A stretch of 64,000 nt of DNA from Pseudoalteromonas aliena SW19 (lineage in GTDB: Bacteria; Pseudomonadota; Gammaproteobacteria; Enterobacterales; Alteromonadaceae). The stretch is from positions 806,001 to 870,000 of the forward strand of contig NZ_AQGU01000025.1 of assembly GCF_014905615.1 (NCBI RefSeq), read 5' to 3'. Positions 8,919-16,272 of this stretch are shown in pieces. The translations under genes and the position numbers were made by a program. The notes beneath the pieces were generated by a model. The model was not told the DNA's origin, ran no database searches, and saw only the letters and a list, made by a program, of their open reading frames with translations. Position 1 is the stretch's first letter. Each line of letters begins with the position of its first letter.

Positions 8919-9989
8919 TCACGGGATCACGTTATAAATAAGCGCTGATGCACTCACGTTATTTGAATCCTTGACGTAACGGTACTCTTTTTTCCAAAAC
9001 CAACTCCCCGTTGTTTTATCAAATGTCTTAAAGCCTATATTGTTGTCTTCTACATTTACATTATTCATCGCAATGGTTACATTGCCTTTTCGTTGCGCAT
9101 TATGAATTTCGCTATGATTGTAGCTTTTACTCATCATTATTGGGTAGTGATTCGGCATAAAACTAGTCACAGCATTTCCTTGTGACTTTAAATGACCATC
9201 TGTATCAATATTACCACTGCAGCTACCAAACGATTTTGCAGCACTCGCGCCACACGATGAATGCGATGCAACAACCGAATCATCATTTCCTTTTAAAAAA
9301 CCACCCGTTAAACCCAAATAAGCATTTCCGTCGGCAACAAAACGTAAACGCGGTGTGCGTGCATCTGGAAACGGTGAAATTTTACGCGCATTATTTACTT
9401 TTAAATCGTGTAGAACACCTACAGCTTCAGTAACCTCGCCCCCAAGCCACCATTTGAGTGCAGCATCAACCGCAAAGTTCCATGATGCCCCAGTTAATGC
9501 ACTTACAGCAACATCAGCCAATTCACTTCCGCCACCAGCACCTGCTAAATCGAACGTAGCAACAATATTAAGTGGTTTTAAACCTGCATTTTCCAGCCAG
9601 TTTTCTTGGTTATCTATAATATGGCGAGCAATTAAATCCCCTGTTGAATGGGTTACAAACACACAACCTTGCTCACACAAGTTAGACTGTGACATTTGCT
9701 TTAATTTAGGCCACACCCAATCAGTGGCTATCTTTCCTTCCACCCTTTCATAAGCGGGCCAATCAATTCGCTCATCCGCACGGCTATTCCAATATGATTG
9801 CCAATATGTTTCACCATCATTAACAACATCACTCCCCGACTTATTCACTATTTGTGATACCTGTAAACCATGAATAAGTACAATTTTGTAGTCTTTACTC
9901 GCGGCAGAAAAGCTCATAAGCATAGCCAGTCCTGCGCCAAGTAAATGGCTGGCTTTTATTAGCCCTAATGTGCGCTTTTTATTGTTCAT
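8919..9989 (-). CDS. secreted lipase/esterase-like alpha/beta hydrolase
   Basis: This is a 356-residue protein with a hydrophobic signal-like N-terminus (about residues 8-30). Next comes the strand-loop KIVLIHGLQ (35-43), which resembles the oxyanion-hole HG motif of bacterial lipases. The probable nucleophile Ser115 sits in VTHSTGDL, so the usual GxSxG elbow has Thr in place of the first Gly (T-H-S-T-G). A later DLAGAGGGSE stretch and a C-terminal HYP...NHSEIH region could supply the acid and the histidine. The substrate is unknown. The start has AAGGAA upstream. The family is likely COG1075 (EstA/LipA-like), but the altered elbow makes activity uncertain. Confidence 0.75.
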   Translation of the reverse strand: MNNKKRTLGLIKASHLLGAGLAMLMSFSAASKDYKIVLIHGLQVSQIVNKSGSDVVNDGETYWQSYWNSRADERIDWPAYERVEGKIATDWVWPKLKQMSQSNLCEQGCVFVTHSTGDLIARHIIDNQENWLENAGLKPLNIVATFDLAGAGGGSELADVAVSALTGASWNFAVDAALKWWLGGEVTEAVGVLHDLKVNNARKISPFPDARTPRLRFVADGNAYLGLTGGFLKGNDDSVVASHSSCGASAAKSFGSCSGNIDTDGHLKSQGNAVTSFMPNHYPIMMSKSYNHSEIHNAQRKGNVTIAMNNVNVEDNNIGFKTFDKTTGSWFWKKEYRYVKDSNNVSASALIYNVIP

Positions 9990-10216
9990 ACCATTCCTTA
10001 ATGTTGTGTGTTCAGTGTTTTTTATTATTTAAGGTATTCGTGTATAACCTGCGCAAACGTGTTAGTTCACACATTCATCAGTATTAGGATTAAACAACAA
10101 AATTGCAACAATTTATTATCATTTAACTTGTTCTAAAATTAAATTCACTTATAAACAAGTAATTAAAAAAATATCGTTGTGGTATTTGAAATTATAACGA
10201 GGAAGTATCAGTAACT
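9990..10216. other. non-coding gap upstream of the lipase-like gene
   Basis: This is an A+T-rich spacer without a convincing ORF. It must contain the promoter of the minus-strand gene at 8919, but no clear hexamers were found. It ends at the MITE copy beginning at 10217. Confidence 0.4.
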
Positions 10217-10403
10217 AACCTGAACTTTGGTTAAGAGATTTACTAACGTATTGAACAATGGTGATATTTAAATTTATTTTCTCTAGCCAGAGATTTTCAG
10301 TGAAAACAAGGCGAATTTACGCGTCAATAGCGGGCCTATTGCAAGTAAATTCAACGCAGTTAGCGCTGAAAATAGCTGCTCGAGATAGATTTATTATCCA
10401 GTT
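10217..10403 (+). mobile_element. MITE-like element, copy A (187 bp)
   Basis: The left end is AACCTGAACTTTGG. The right end is eroded to ATCCAGTT, having lost about 8 bases of the inverted terminus. Flanks are an exact 4-bp direct repeat AACT (10213-10216 and 10404-10407), indicating transposition. The interior carries the family core GCAGTTAGCGCTGAAAATAG. Orientation is the same as copy C at 42582 and opposite to copies B and D. No ORF is present, so it would have depended on a transposase supplied elsewhere. Confidence 0.8.
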
Positions 10404-10533
10404 AACTAATAAGGCAAGGCTTGTATGAGTGTAGTGGCACAGTAACCCACTTTAAGCCGCCGTTTTGGGGAAGTTTATTTTTTGAGGTCTTTTAAAGGCT
10501 GCATTTAGCACATTAAAGACGTGATAACAACAG

Positions 10534-11052
10534 TCACAACCCGACCCGATATATGTTGAGCTGCTGCATGGTATTGTTAGCAAATGCAAAGTCGGGGATC
10601 GTATCCACTAAACTTGCACCTGATTTTAAAGCAATGTTAATGCTAGCTACATTTTGTTCTAAACATCTAAACTCAATGACTTTAGCGCTTGTATTTTTGA
10701 GTATGTTTGGCACTCTGGCGATTACTTGACTGATAATACCATTTCCTTGTGTATCACTACCTAACCAGTAACCAAGTTCCGCTATATTCAGCTCAGGACA
10801 AATAGACTTAACAGCAAAAACACCACTCAGATTATCTTTAAAATAAATCTTAAACCACCGCGAACCATTAAGCCCGCTGTTTACTCTGTCAGATACATAT
10901 TTTTTAGTCGACTCAAAATTATTTACATCCTCTACTCAAGGCAAAAACTGCCCTAAACTTGCTCTACTTAAATTAACAACCCTTAATATATCCGCAGCAT
11001 CGCTTTCCACTAAAGGAGCTAATTTAATCTGTTCTGTAATTTGAATATGCAA
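10534..11052 (-). pseudogene. RimL-like GNAT N-acetyltransferase with an in-frame TGA
   Basis: Read on the minus strand, this frame has 173 codons from a TTG start (11052) preceded by AAGGAAG. It gives a GNAT-type protein: an N-terminal LAPLVESDA...NLSRASLGQFLP segment, then ELGYWLGSDTQGNGI near the acetyl-CoA site and a C-terminal VIEFRCLEQNVASINIALKSG motif, as in ribosomal-protein-serine acetyltransferases. Codon 39 is TGA (10936-10938) where the family normally has Trp (LPWV), so a single G-to-A change explains it. The rest of the frame is intact, which suggests a recent lesion or, less likely, readthrough. It lies beside the IS-bounded block. Confidence 0.75.
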
Positions 11053-11264
11053 GTGTTCTTCCTTGTGAGTATTAATTTTTATAGTTGTAAGTTTAAGACT
11101 ACAGCTCACTCTTAAGTAGCCCCAAACTCATTTAACGGCTGAATAACCTTTTATTTATTAAAAGATACAGAAAAGTATTACTCTAGGGCAACGCTTTTTT
11201 TATGTTACTTACTTAAAGTTTGATTAAGTAAAAGCATGAGCGAGGGATAAGTAGGCGTTCCATA

Positions 11265-11292
11265 ATTTTGATGTACGGAGTCAAGATTTGAC
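11265..11292. repeat. outer inverted repeat, left arm (REP-like)
   Basis: The sequence TGATGTACGGAGTCAAGATT and the following TGACC abut the left IS copy. A near match in inverted orientation (AGGGTCAAATCTTGACTTCA, then TACATCA) abuts the IS fragment at 16082. The GTCAAGATTTGAC core is itself palindromic, like REP sequences. Confidence 0.5.
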
Positions 11293-12640
11293 CCTGAGGG
11301 ATCCCCACAATTGCTAATGAGCTACAAGCACTCACGGCAATCCTTATTTAATTGCTTGAGTGCTTCTAAAAAAGTTTTCAGTTTTATTTTATAACCAAAT
11401 TTTTCGAAGTATTGCGTCCCCAAACTAAAGCTAGACAGCACGTTTCTATCCTTTATCGTATTCGCCTGAAAGCTTCTATGCACATTCAATATTTTTGCCG
11501 TTAAACCTGCTAGCCAAAGGATAAAATTAGCAATTAATGCAATCAATAATGCGATATTCAAGCGGCCTTTTTCATAGCTACGACAATGACGTAAGTTCAA
11601 ACCATTACTCGTGTTTTTTAAGTCTCGAAAGGACTCTTCTATCTGCATTCGCTGGCTGTAAATTTTAACCATATCTTGCGCTGAATAATTAATATTGCAC
11701 AGTGAGGTAAATAATAACCATGGCTCCGTGGCGCCTTTAGCATGTTTCAAGCTTACGCTGCAGCGAATCGTTTTTCCTCGAAGATTTTTCTTTTTTCTTT
11801 GTTTAGGCTTTGATTTAAACAAGTAAAAGTGACCACTCAATGAATTGGCTTTAGCGAGTTGTGTTTCAAATAGATAAGCGGGTTTTGCTGTCGCTTTAGA
11901 ATAAAGTGTTTTTACTGGTGACCAACACGTATCATCTTCTGGCTTTTGATATTGTGTTTGATGCCTCACTCTGCCTAAAAAATCCCAACCAAATTTAAGC
12001 ACTAATTTAAACCAAGGGTTACGAAATCCTGCATCGGTAACGATGATCGGCTTGCAATCAGAAGGTAATATTGATTTAAGTGTTTTGAGGAAATCCTTAT
12101 GCACGCTTTGCTTCATGTATTCACATTCACGAAAGCTTTGCTCATAGATTGTCATTGCTCGACCTTTAACTGGCACTGCTGCTCGTAATAAATGAAACTC
12201 GCCACAAGGTGTTAACCCTGACCAATCAATCGTCACGCATGGGCGTCTAATTTGACCTATAACGCGGCGAGTAATTTCTTGGTAATAATGGTAGCGAGAA
12301 TGCAGGACGCGAGGGTTGCCAAATAACCTATCTATTCGTTTAATATTGTGTTTAACCTTCGCGTTGCTCTTTAATTTTCGCCCTAAAGCAGCAATGGATA
12401 AGAACTTATGTTGGCAGAGTGTTTCTACAGCTTTCATTAATGTGCAGTGGTTACGCTTATCAATAATACCCGCTGTGTTAGAAAAAGTTTTATGTAATAA
12501 TTTACCCAAGTGCATAGTCGATTTACTCTGTAATTTCTTTGGTCGGAAAAAACATATAAGATCAAAATTGGCTGTGCACTTCAACTGTTTTTTAAGCTAC
12601 TTTATTGATTTATAGTATCAAATTGTGGGGATTCGTCAGG
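11293..12640 (-). mobile_element. IS4-family insertion sequence, left copy (1348 bp)
   Basis: It is bounded by CCTGAGGGATCCCCACAATT on the left and, inverted, CCTGACGAATCCCCACAATT on the right. It encodes one transposase on the minus strand. The copy at 14604-15951 has the same length and is almost identical, in opposite orientation, so the pair could move or invert the enclosed 1963 bases as a unit. Direct target repeats are not clear: the bases next to the inner ends (GGGTCAAAT) are inverted rather than direct repeats. Confidence 0.88.
11322..12584 (-). CDS. IS4-family DDE transposase (left copy)
   Basis: This 420-residue frame encodes a transposase; the true start may be Met24 (MHLGKLLHKTF), since the first 23 residues look atypical. 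Catalytic acids appear at Asp120 (VTIDWSG), Asp184 (VTDAGF) and Glu316. Glu316 lies in the family signature Y-(2)-R-(3)-E-(6)-K, here Tyr309, Arg312, Glu316 and Lys323. The frame is complete and probably active. It differs from the right copy at residue 94 (Leu here, Gln there), the one difference I noticed. Confidence 0.92.
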   Translation of the reverse strand: MKCTANFDLICFFRPKKLQSKSTMHLGKLLHKTFSNTAGIIDKRNHCTLMKAVETLCQHKFLSIAALGRKLKSNAKVKHNIKRIDRLFGNPRVLHSRYHYYQEITRRVIGQIRRPCVTIDWSGLTPCGEFHLLRAAVPVKGRAMTIYEQSFRECEYMKQSVHKDFLKTLKSILPSDCKPIIVTDAGFRNPWFKLVLKFGWDFLGRVRHQTQYQKPEDDTCWSPVKTLYSKATAKPAYLFETQLAKANSLSGHFYLFKSKPKQRKKKNLRGKTIRCSVSLKHAKGATEPWLLFTSLCNINYSAQDMVKIYSQRMQIEESFRDLKNTSNGLNLRHCRSYEKGRLNIALLIALIANFILWLAGLTAKILNVHRSFQANTIKDRNVLSSFSLGTQYFEKFGYKIKLKTFLEALKQLNKDCRECL

Positions 12641-12664
12641 ATTTGACCCTTAGGATTTATTTGA

Positions 12665-12838
12665 AAAGCAAAGCAATTCACAGTTCAAAAGCTAAGAGAA
12701 GCTAAAGTAATAGTGGCTGATGTATTCTTAGATGGTGTATCACTTTCAAATCAATTACTTGATAATAAGCTAGCTGTTACATATTCTGGCGGCAAGAAAA
12801 AACATGACTGGTGTAATATTAAGTCTTTAAAAAGTTAA
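12665..12838 (+). pseudogene. 3' remnant of a staphylococcal-nuclease-like (SNase) gene
   Basis: There is an open frame of 57 codons with no start. It reads AKQFTVQKLREAK, then VADVFLDGVSLSNQLLDNKL, then AVTYSGGKKKHDW, the typical C-terminal end of secreted thermonuclease-like proteins (VDG-x-x-L-x-x-x-L, GxA-x-x-Y-x-GG-x-K). The 5' part, with the signal peptide and the catalytic Arg/Glu residues, is missing just where the left IS copy ends (12640), so IS insertion or deletion removed it. It will not make an active nuclease. It is followed after 17 bases by the AbiJ-like gene. Confidence 0.65.
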
Positions 12839-12855
12839 TTTAAGAGGGAATTTAA

Positions 12856-13826
12856 ATGAGTACCTATGAAACTTACTCTAAACGACAAGCTAGATTAAAT
12901 GGCGATCAAGTTGATGTTTACCAATATGACTACTTGCCTGATAAATTGAAAAATCAAATTATTCATATTTGGAATGATGTGATCGGTAACTATGAAAATT
13001 GGGATAATGGTCATGTGTACCAAATATATGGACACTTTCATAATATTTTGTGTCGAGAAATGGGCGTATTTGAACTTCCACATAATAATTTATTGACCAA
13101 AGATAAACCAAGTTTAGCAATAATAAATTTTTTTACTAAAGCCCAAAGAATAAATCAGAACCTTGACGTTATTGAGCTGATTTTTAGAGGGATAAATAGT
13201 TTTCACGATAGATTCAATAAAGATGAAGTTGAAAAGCCATAAATGAGTTAAATATTCGACTCAAAGAAAATGCGGTAGGTTACCAATTCTTAAATAATGA
13301 AATTATCCGAATTGATTCTGAGATCATACACGCAGAAGCAGTTGTACCAGCTTTAAGGTTACTCAACCTAAAAGATTATGAAGGTGCAGAAGCTGAGTTT
13401 CTAAAGGCTCATGAAGCATACAGAAAAGGTGAAAATAGCACTGCTATTATAGAGTGCAATAATGCTTTTGAAAGTGTAATGAAAGTTATCATTCATAAAC
13501 AAGGTTGGCTTTATGATTCAGCTGAAAATGCAACTGATTCTTCTGAAAGGAAAGCTAAGACAAGAGCAAGTGCTAGTGGTTTAATTAAAATATGCTTTGA
13601 AAATAAGTTATTTCCAGATTATTTACAATCTCAATTGACTTCTTTAAGAACATTGCTTGAAAGTAGTATACCAACTATAAGAAACAAAAATGGTCCTCAT
13701 GGGGCTGGTTTACAGACTGTAGATATTCCCACTTCATTAGCATCGTTCACGCTGCATATGACTGCTTCAACAATATTGTTCCTAATAGAGTCAGAAAAAA
13801 ATTTAGCAATTATTGAAAGGATTTAA
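12856..13826 (+). pseudogene. AbiJ_NTD4 / STM4504-CBY_0614-type abortive infection protein, broken by a one-base frameshift
   Basis: The frame from 12856 (AGAGGGAATTTAA then ATG) stops at 13242 after 128 residues, but the adjacent frame continues the same family without loss to 13826. Restoring one A in the run at 13232-13235 (GAAAAG to GAAAAAG) gives a continuous 323-residue protein: MSTYETYSKRQARL... through NELNIRLKENAVGYQF... to the C-terminus. The N-terminal part matches the AbiJ_NTD4-type domain as I recall it (TYSKRQ, DVYQYD, LCREMGVF, DVIELIFR). The C-terminal part contains R-N-K-N-G-P-H (Arg276 to His282), which fits the Rx4-6H ribonuclease motif of HEPN domains. A role in phage defence by abortive infection is a family-level inference. 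Programmed -1 slippage at AAAAG cannot be excluded. Confidence 0.8.
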
Positions 13827-13832
13827 GAATTT

Positions 13833-14456
13833 ATGGATAAAGCCACATATGGGTTAATAGGTGTTTGTCTTGGTTTTGTTTTAGGGATATTTAAAGATTG
13901 GTATCTTCAACACTTAAAACGTAAAAAAGAATATGAGTACCTTTCTATTCGGGTCGTATGTGAGCTTGATCGTTTTGTATATGGCTGCATAGATGTAATT
14001 AATGATAACGGAACTGTATGTGGTCAATATGATAAAAACGGCTATGCGATTGTACAAGTTGAACCACCAAGCTTTGAACCTTATAAGTTAGATGTAGAAT
14101 GGAAATCACTACCGCACAAATTGATGTATGAGACTTTAAACTTTCCGAATAAAATAGAAAATGCGAATGAAATAATATCAGCAGCATTTGAGTATGATGA
14201 TCTACCAACTTATGATAGAGGGTTCGATGCTCGGCATTTTCATTATACTGAATTAGGAATTCAAGCATTAGAATTAGCAAGTAAGCTGAGAATTTTGGCT
14301 GGACTACCTCCTTCAGAAGCATCAGTGTATTGCGATCCAAGTGAAATATTGCCTAAGAAAAAAATAGAGTTAGAAGAACGTAAAAAGTTGAAAGAGCAAC
14401 ATTATAGAGAAGTTGTAGAAAATTTAAATAAAAGTTCAGACGGTACTAAGAGCTAA
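13833..14456 (+). CDS. membrane-anchored protein of unknown function beside the AbiJ-like gene
   Basis: This is a 207-residue protein with a single N-terminal membrane helix (about residues 5-21, LIGVCLGFVLGIF). A Lys-rich stop-transfer segment and a cytosolic-looking body follow. The end is very charged (PKKKIELEERKKLKEQH) and probably helical or coiled coil. I do not recognise the family. It begins 6 bases after the AbiJ-like gene, which makes co-transcription likely, and the two sit alone between the IS copies. A membrane partner or sensor of a defence module is possible but only inferred. The A+T-rich composition and lysine bias differ from the core genes around the accessory region. Confidence 0.6.
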   Translation: MDKATYGLIGVCLGFVLGIFKDWYLQHLKRKKEYEYLSIRVVCELDRFVYGCIDVINDNGTVCGQYDKNGYAIVQVEPPSFEPYKLDVEWKSLPHKLMYETLNFPNKIENANEIISAAFEYDDLPTYDRGFDARHFHYTELGIQALELASKLRILAGLPPSEASVYCDPSEILPKKKIELEERKKLKEQHYREVVENLNKSSDGTKS

Positions 14457-14535
14457 ATTTACTTTTTGTTTACAATTCACTTGCTGAATTCAACAATCTT
14501 ATATTCAATATAATATCTATATAAGGAAGATAGAT

Positions 14536-14577
14536 TATGGTGATTTTTATTTTAGTTCTACTCGGGGCTTTTCTATA
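14536..14577 (+). other. very short hydrophobic ORF or truncated gene start
   Basis: AAGGAAGATAGATT is followed by an ATG frame of 13 codons (MVIFILVLLGAFL), and 26 bases later the right IS copy begins. The good ribosome site suggests the start of a gene cut off by the IS, or just chance. Evidence is slight. Confidence 0.25.
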
Positions 14578-14603
14578 AACCAGAGAAACCAGAGGGGTCA
14601 AAT

Positions 14604-15951
14604 CCTGACGAATCCCCACAATTTGATACTATAAATCAATAAAGTAGCTTAAAAAACAGTTGAAGTGCACAGCCAATTTTGATCTTATATGTTTTTTCCG
14701 ACCAAAGAAATTACAGAGTAAATCGACTATGCACTTGGGTAAATTATTACATAAAACTTTTTCTAACACAGCGGGTATTATTGATAAGCGTAACCACTGC
14801 ACATTAATGAAAGCTGTAGAAACACTCTGCCAACATAAGTTCTTATCCATTGCTGCTTTAGGGCGAAAATTAAAGAGCAACGCGAAGGTTAAACACAATA
14901 TTAAACGAATAGATAGGTTATTTGGCAACCCTCGCGTCCAGCATTCTCGCTACCATTATTACCAAGAAATTACTCGCCGCGTTATAGGTCAAATTAGACG
15001 CCCATGTGTGACGATTGATTGGTCTGGGTTAACACCTTGTGGCGAGTTTCATTTATTACGAGCAGCAGTGCCAGTTAAAGGTCGAGCAATGACAATCTAT
15101 GAGCAAAGCTTTCGTGAATGTGAATACATGAAGCAAAGCGTGCATAAGGATTTCCTCAAAACACTTAAATCAATATTACCTTCTGATTGCAAGCCGATCA
15201 TCGTTACCGATGCAGGATTTCGTAACCCTTGGTTTAAATTAGTGCTTAAATTTGGTTGGGATTTTTTAGGCAGAGTGAGGCATCAAACACAATATCAAAA
15301 GCCAGAAGATGATACGTGTTGGTCACCAGTAAAAACACTTTATTCTAAAGCGACAGCAAAACCCGCTTATCTATTTGAAACACAACTCGCTAAAGCCAAT
15401 TCATTGAGTGGTCACTTTTACTTGTTTAAATCAAAGCCTAAACAAAGAAAAAAGAAAAATCTTCGAGGAAAAACGATTCGCTGCAGCGTAAGCTTGAAAC
15501 ATGCTAAAGGCGCCACGGAGCCATGGTTATTATTTACCTCACTGTGCAATATTAATTATTCAGCGCAAGATATGGTTAAAATTTACAGCCAGCGAATGCA
15601 GATAGAAGAGTCCTTTCGAGACTTAAAAAACACGAGTAATGGTTTGAACTTACGTCATTGTCGTAGCTATGAAAAAGGCCGCTTGAATATCGCATTATTG
15701 ATTGCATTAATTGCTAATTTTATCCTTTGGCTAGCAGGTTTAACGGCAAAAATATTGAATGTGCATAGAAGCTTTCAGGCGAATACGATAAAGGATAGAA
15801 ACGTGCTGTCTAGCTTTAGTTTGGGGACGCAATACTTCGAAAAATTTGGTTATAAAATAAAACTGAAAACTTTTTTAGAAGCACTCAAGCAATTAAATAA
15901 GGATTGCCGTGAGTGCTTGTAGCTCATTAGCAATTGTGGGGATCCCTCAGG
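14604..15951 (+). mobile_element. IS4-family insertion sequence, right copy (1348 bp)
   Basis: This is the mirror copy of the element at 11293. It starts with CCTGACGAATCCCCACAATT and ends with the inverse of CCTGAGGGATCCCCACAATT. It is flanked on both sides by an 18-base inverted repeat, AAACCARAGGGGTCAAAT, rather than by direct repeats. This suggests that the true termini are longer or that it entered a palindrome. Confidence 0.88.
14660..15922 (+). CDS. IS4-family DDE transposase (right copy)
   Basis: This 420-residue frame encodes the same transposase as the left copy, with Asp120, Asp184 and the Tyr309-Arg312-Glu316-Lys323 signature intact. It has Gln at residue 94 where the other copy has Leu. 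It would catalyse cut-and-paste transposition of the element. The start could be Met24 of this frame. It shares its upstream end with the IS fragment at 15969-16082, which is in the opposite orientation. Confidence 0.92.
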   Translation: MKCTANFDLICFFRPKKLQSKSTMHLGKLLHKTFSNTAGIIDKRNHCTLMKAVETLCQHKFLSIAALGRKLKSNAKVKHNIKRIDRLFGNPRVQHSRYHYYQEITRRVIGQIRRPCVTIDWSGLTPCGEFHLLRAAVPVKGRAMTIYEQSFRECEYMKQSVHKDFLKTLKSILPSDCKPIIVTDAGFRNPWFKLVLKFGWDFLGRVRHQTQYQKPEDDTCWSPVKTLYSKATAKPAYLFETQLAKANSLSGHFYLFKSKPKQRKKKNLRGKTIRCSVSLKHAKGATEPWLLFTSLCNINYSAQDMVKIYSQRMQIEESFRDLKNTSNGLNLRHCRSYEKGRLNIALLIALIANFILWLAGLTAKILNVHRSFQANTIKDRNVLSSFSLGTQYFEKFGYKIKLKTFLEALKQLNKDCRECL

Positions 15952-15968
15952 ATTTGACCCCTTTGGTT

Positions 15969-16082
15969 TCTGTAATTTCTTTGGTCGGAAAAAACATATA
16001 AGATCAAAATTGGCTGTGCACTTCAACTGTTTTTTAAGCTACTTTATTGATTTATAGTATCAAATTGTGGGGATTCGTCAGG
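15969..16082 (-). mobile_element. 114-bp terminal fragment of a third IS4-family copy
   Basis: The sequence repeats bases 12527-12640, the transposase-start end of the IS including the terminus ending ATTCGTCAGG, in the orientation of the left copy. The rest of that copy is missing, and the right IS copy ends 17 bases before it. It is probably the scar of an earlier insertion or of recombination between copies. Confidence 0.8.
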
Positions 16083-16112
16083 GTCAAATCTTGACTTCAT
16101 ACATCATAATTA
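16082..16112. repeat. outer inverted repeat, right arm (REP-like)
   Basis: AGGGTCAAATCTTGACTTCA followed by TACATCA mirrors the sequence at 11265-11292. Together they bracket the entire IS-cargo-IS block. Confidence 0.5.
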
Positions 16113-16153
16113 ATTAGCTGTTTATATTCGCCGAAACTCAAATAAGTTACTGT

Positions 16154-16184
16154 GTCGGATGGCGCTTCGCTTATCCGACCTACG
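16154..16184. repeat. REP-like palindrome, 31 bases, copy 1
   Basis: The unit begins GTCGGATGGCGCTTCGCTTA and ends TCCGACCTACG. The arms GTCGGAT/ATCCGAC pair around GGCGCTTCGCTT. It is identical to 17108-17138, so the methyltransferase gene at 16273 is flanked by the pair. Confidence 0.7.
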
Positions 16185-16232
16185 TTTTCAAATATATAAT
16201 GCGGGGTTATTGGGTGTGGGTATTGGAGGTTC

Positions 16233-16264
16233 GTTGGGTTTCGCTACGCTCTACCCAACCTACG
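16233..16264. repeat. REP-like palindrome (GTTGGGT type)
   Basis: GTTGGGTTTCGCTACGCTCT followed by ACCCAACCTACG forms a hairpin with GTTGGGT/ACCCAAC arms. It is like the REP at 16154 in layout but with other stem bases. It sits 9 bases before the stop of the minus-strand methyltransferase. Confidence 0.6.
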
Positions 16265-16272
16265 CGTTTGTC

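Noticed and set aside
9182-9753. Plus-strand open frames within the lipase gene
   Set aside because: They lie wholly opposite a minus-strand gene with signal peptide and lipase-like motifs and have no ribosome site of note.
12316-12615. Plus-strand frame overlapping the transposase start (also at 14629-14928)
   Set aside because: It is antisense to the transposase and occurs in both IS copies only because the IS does.
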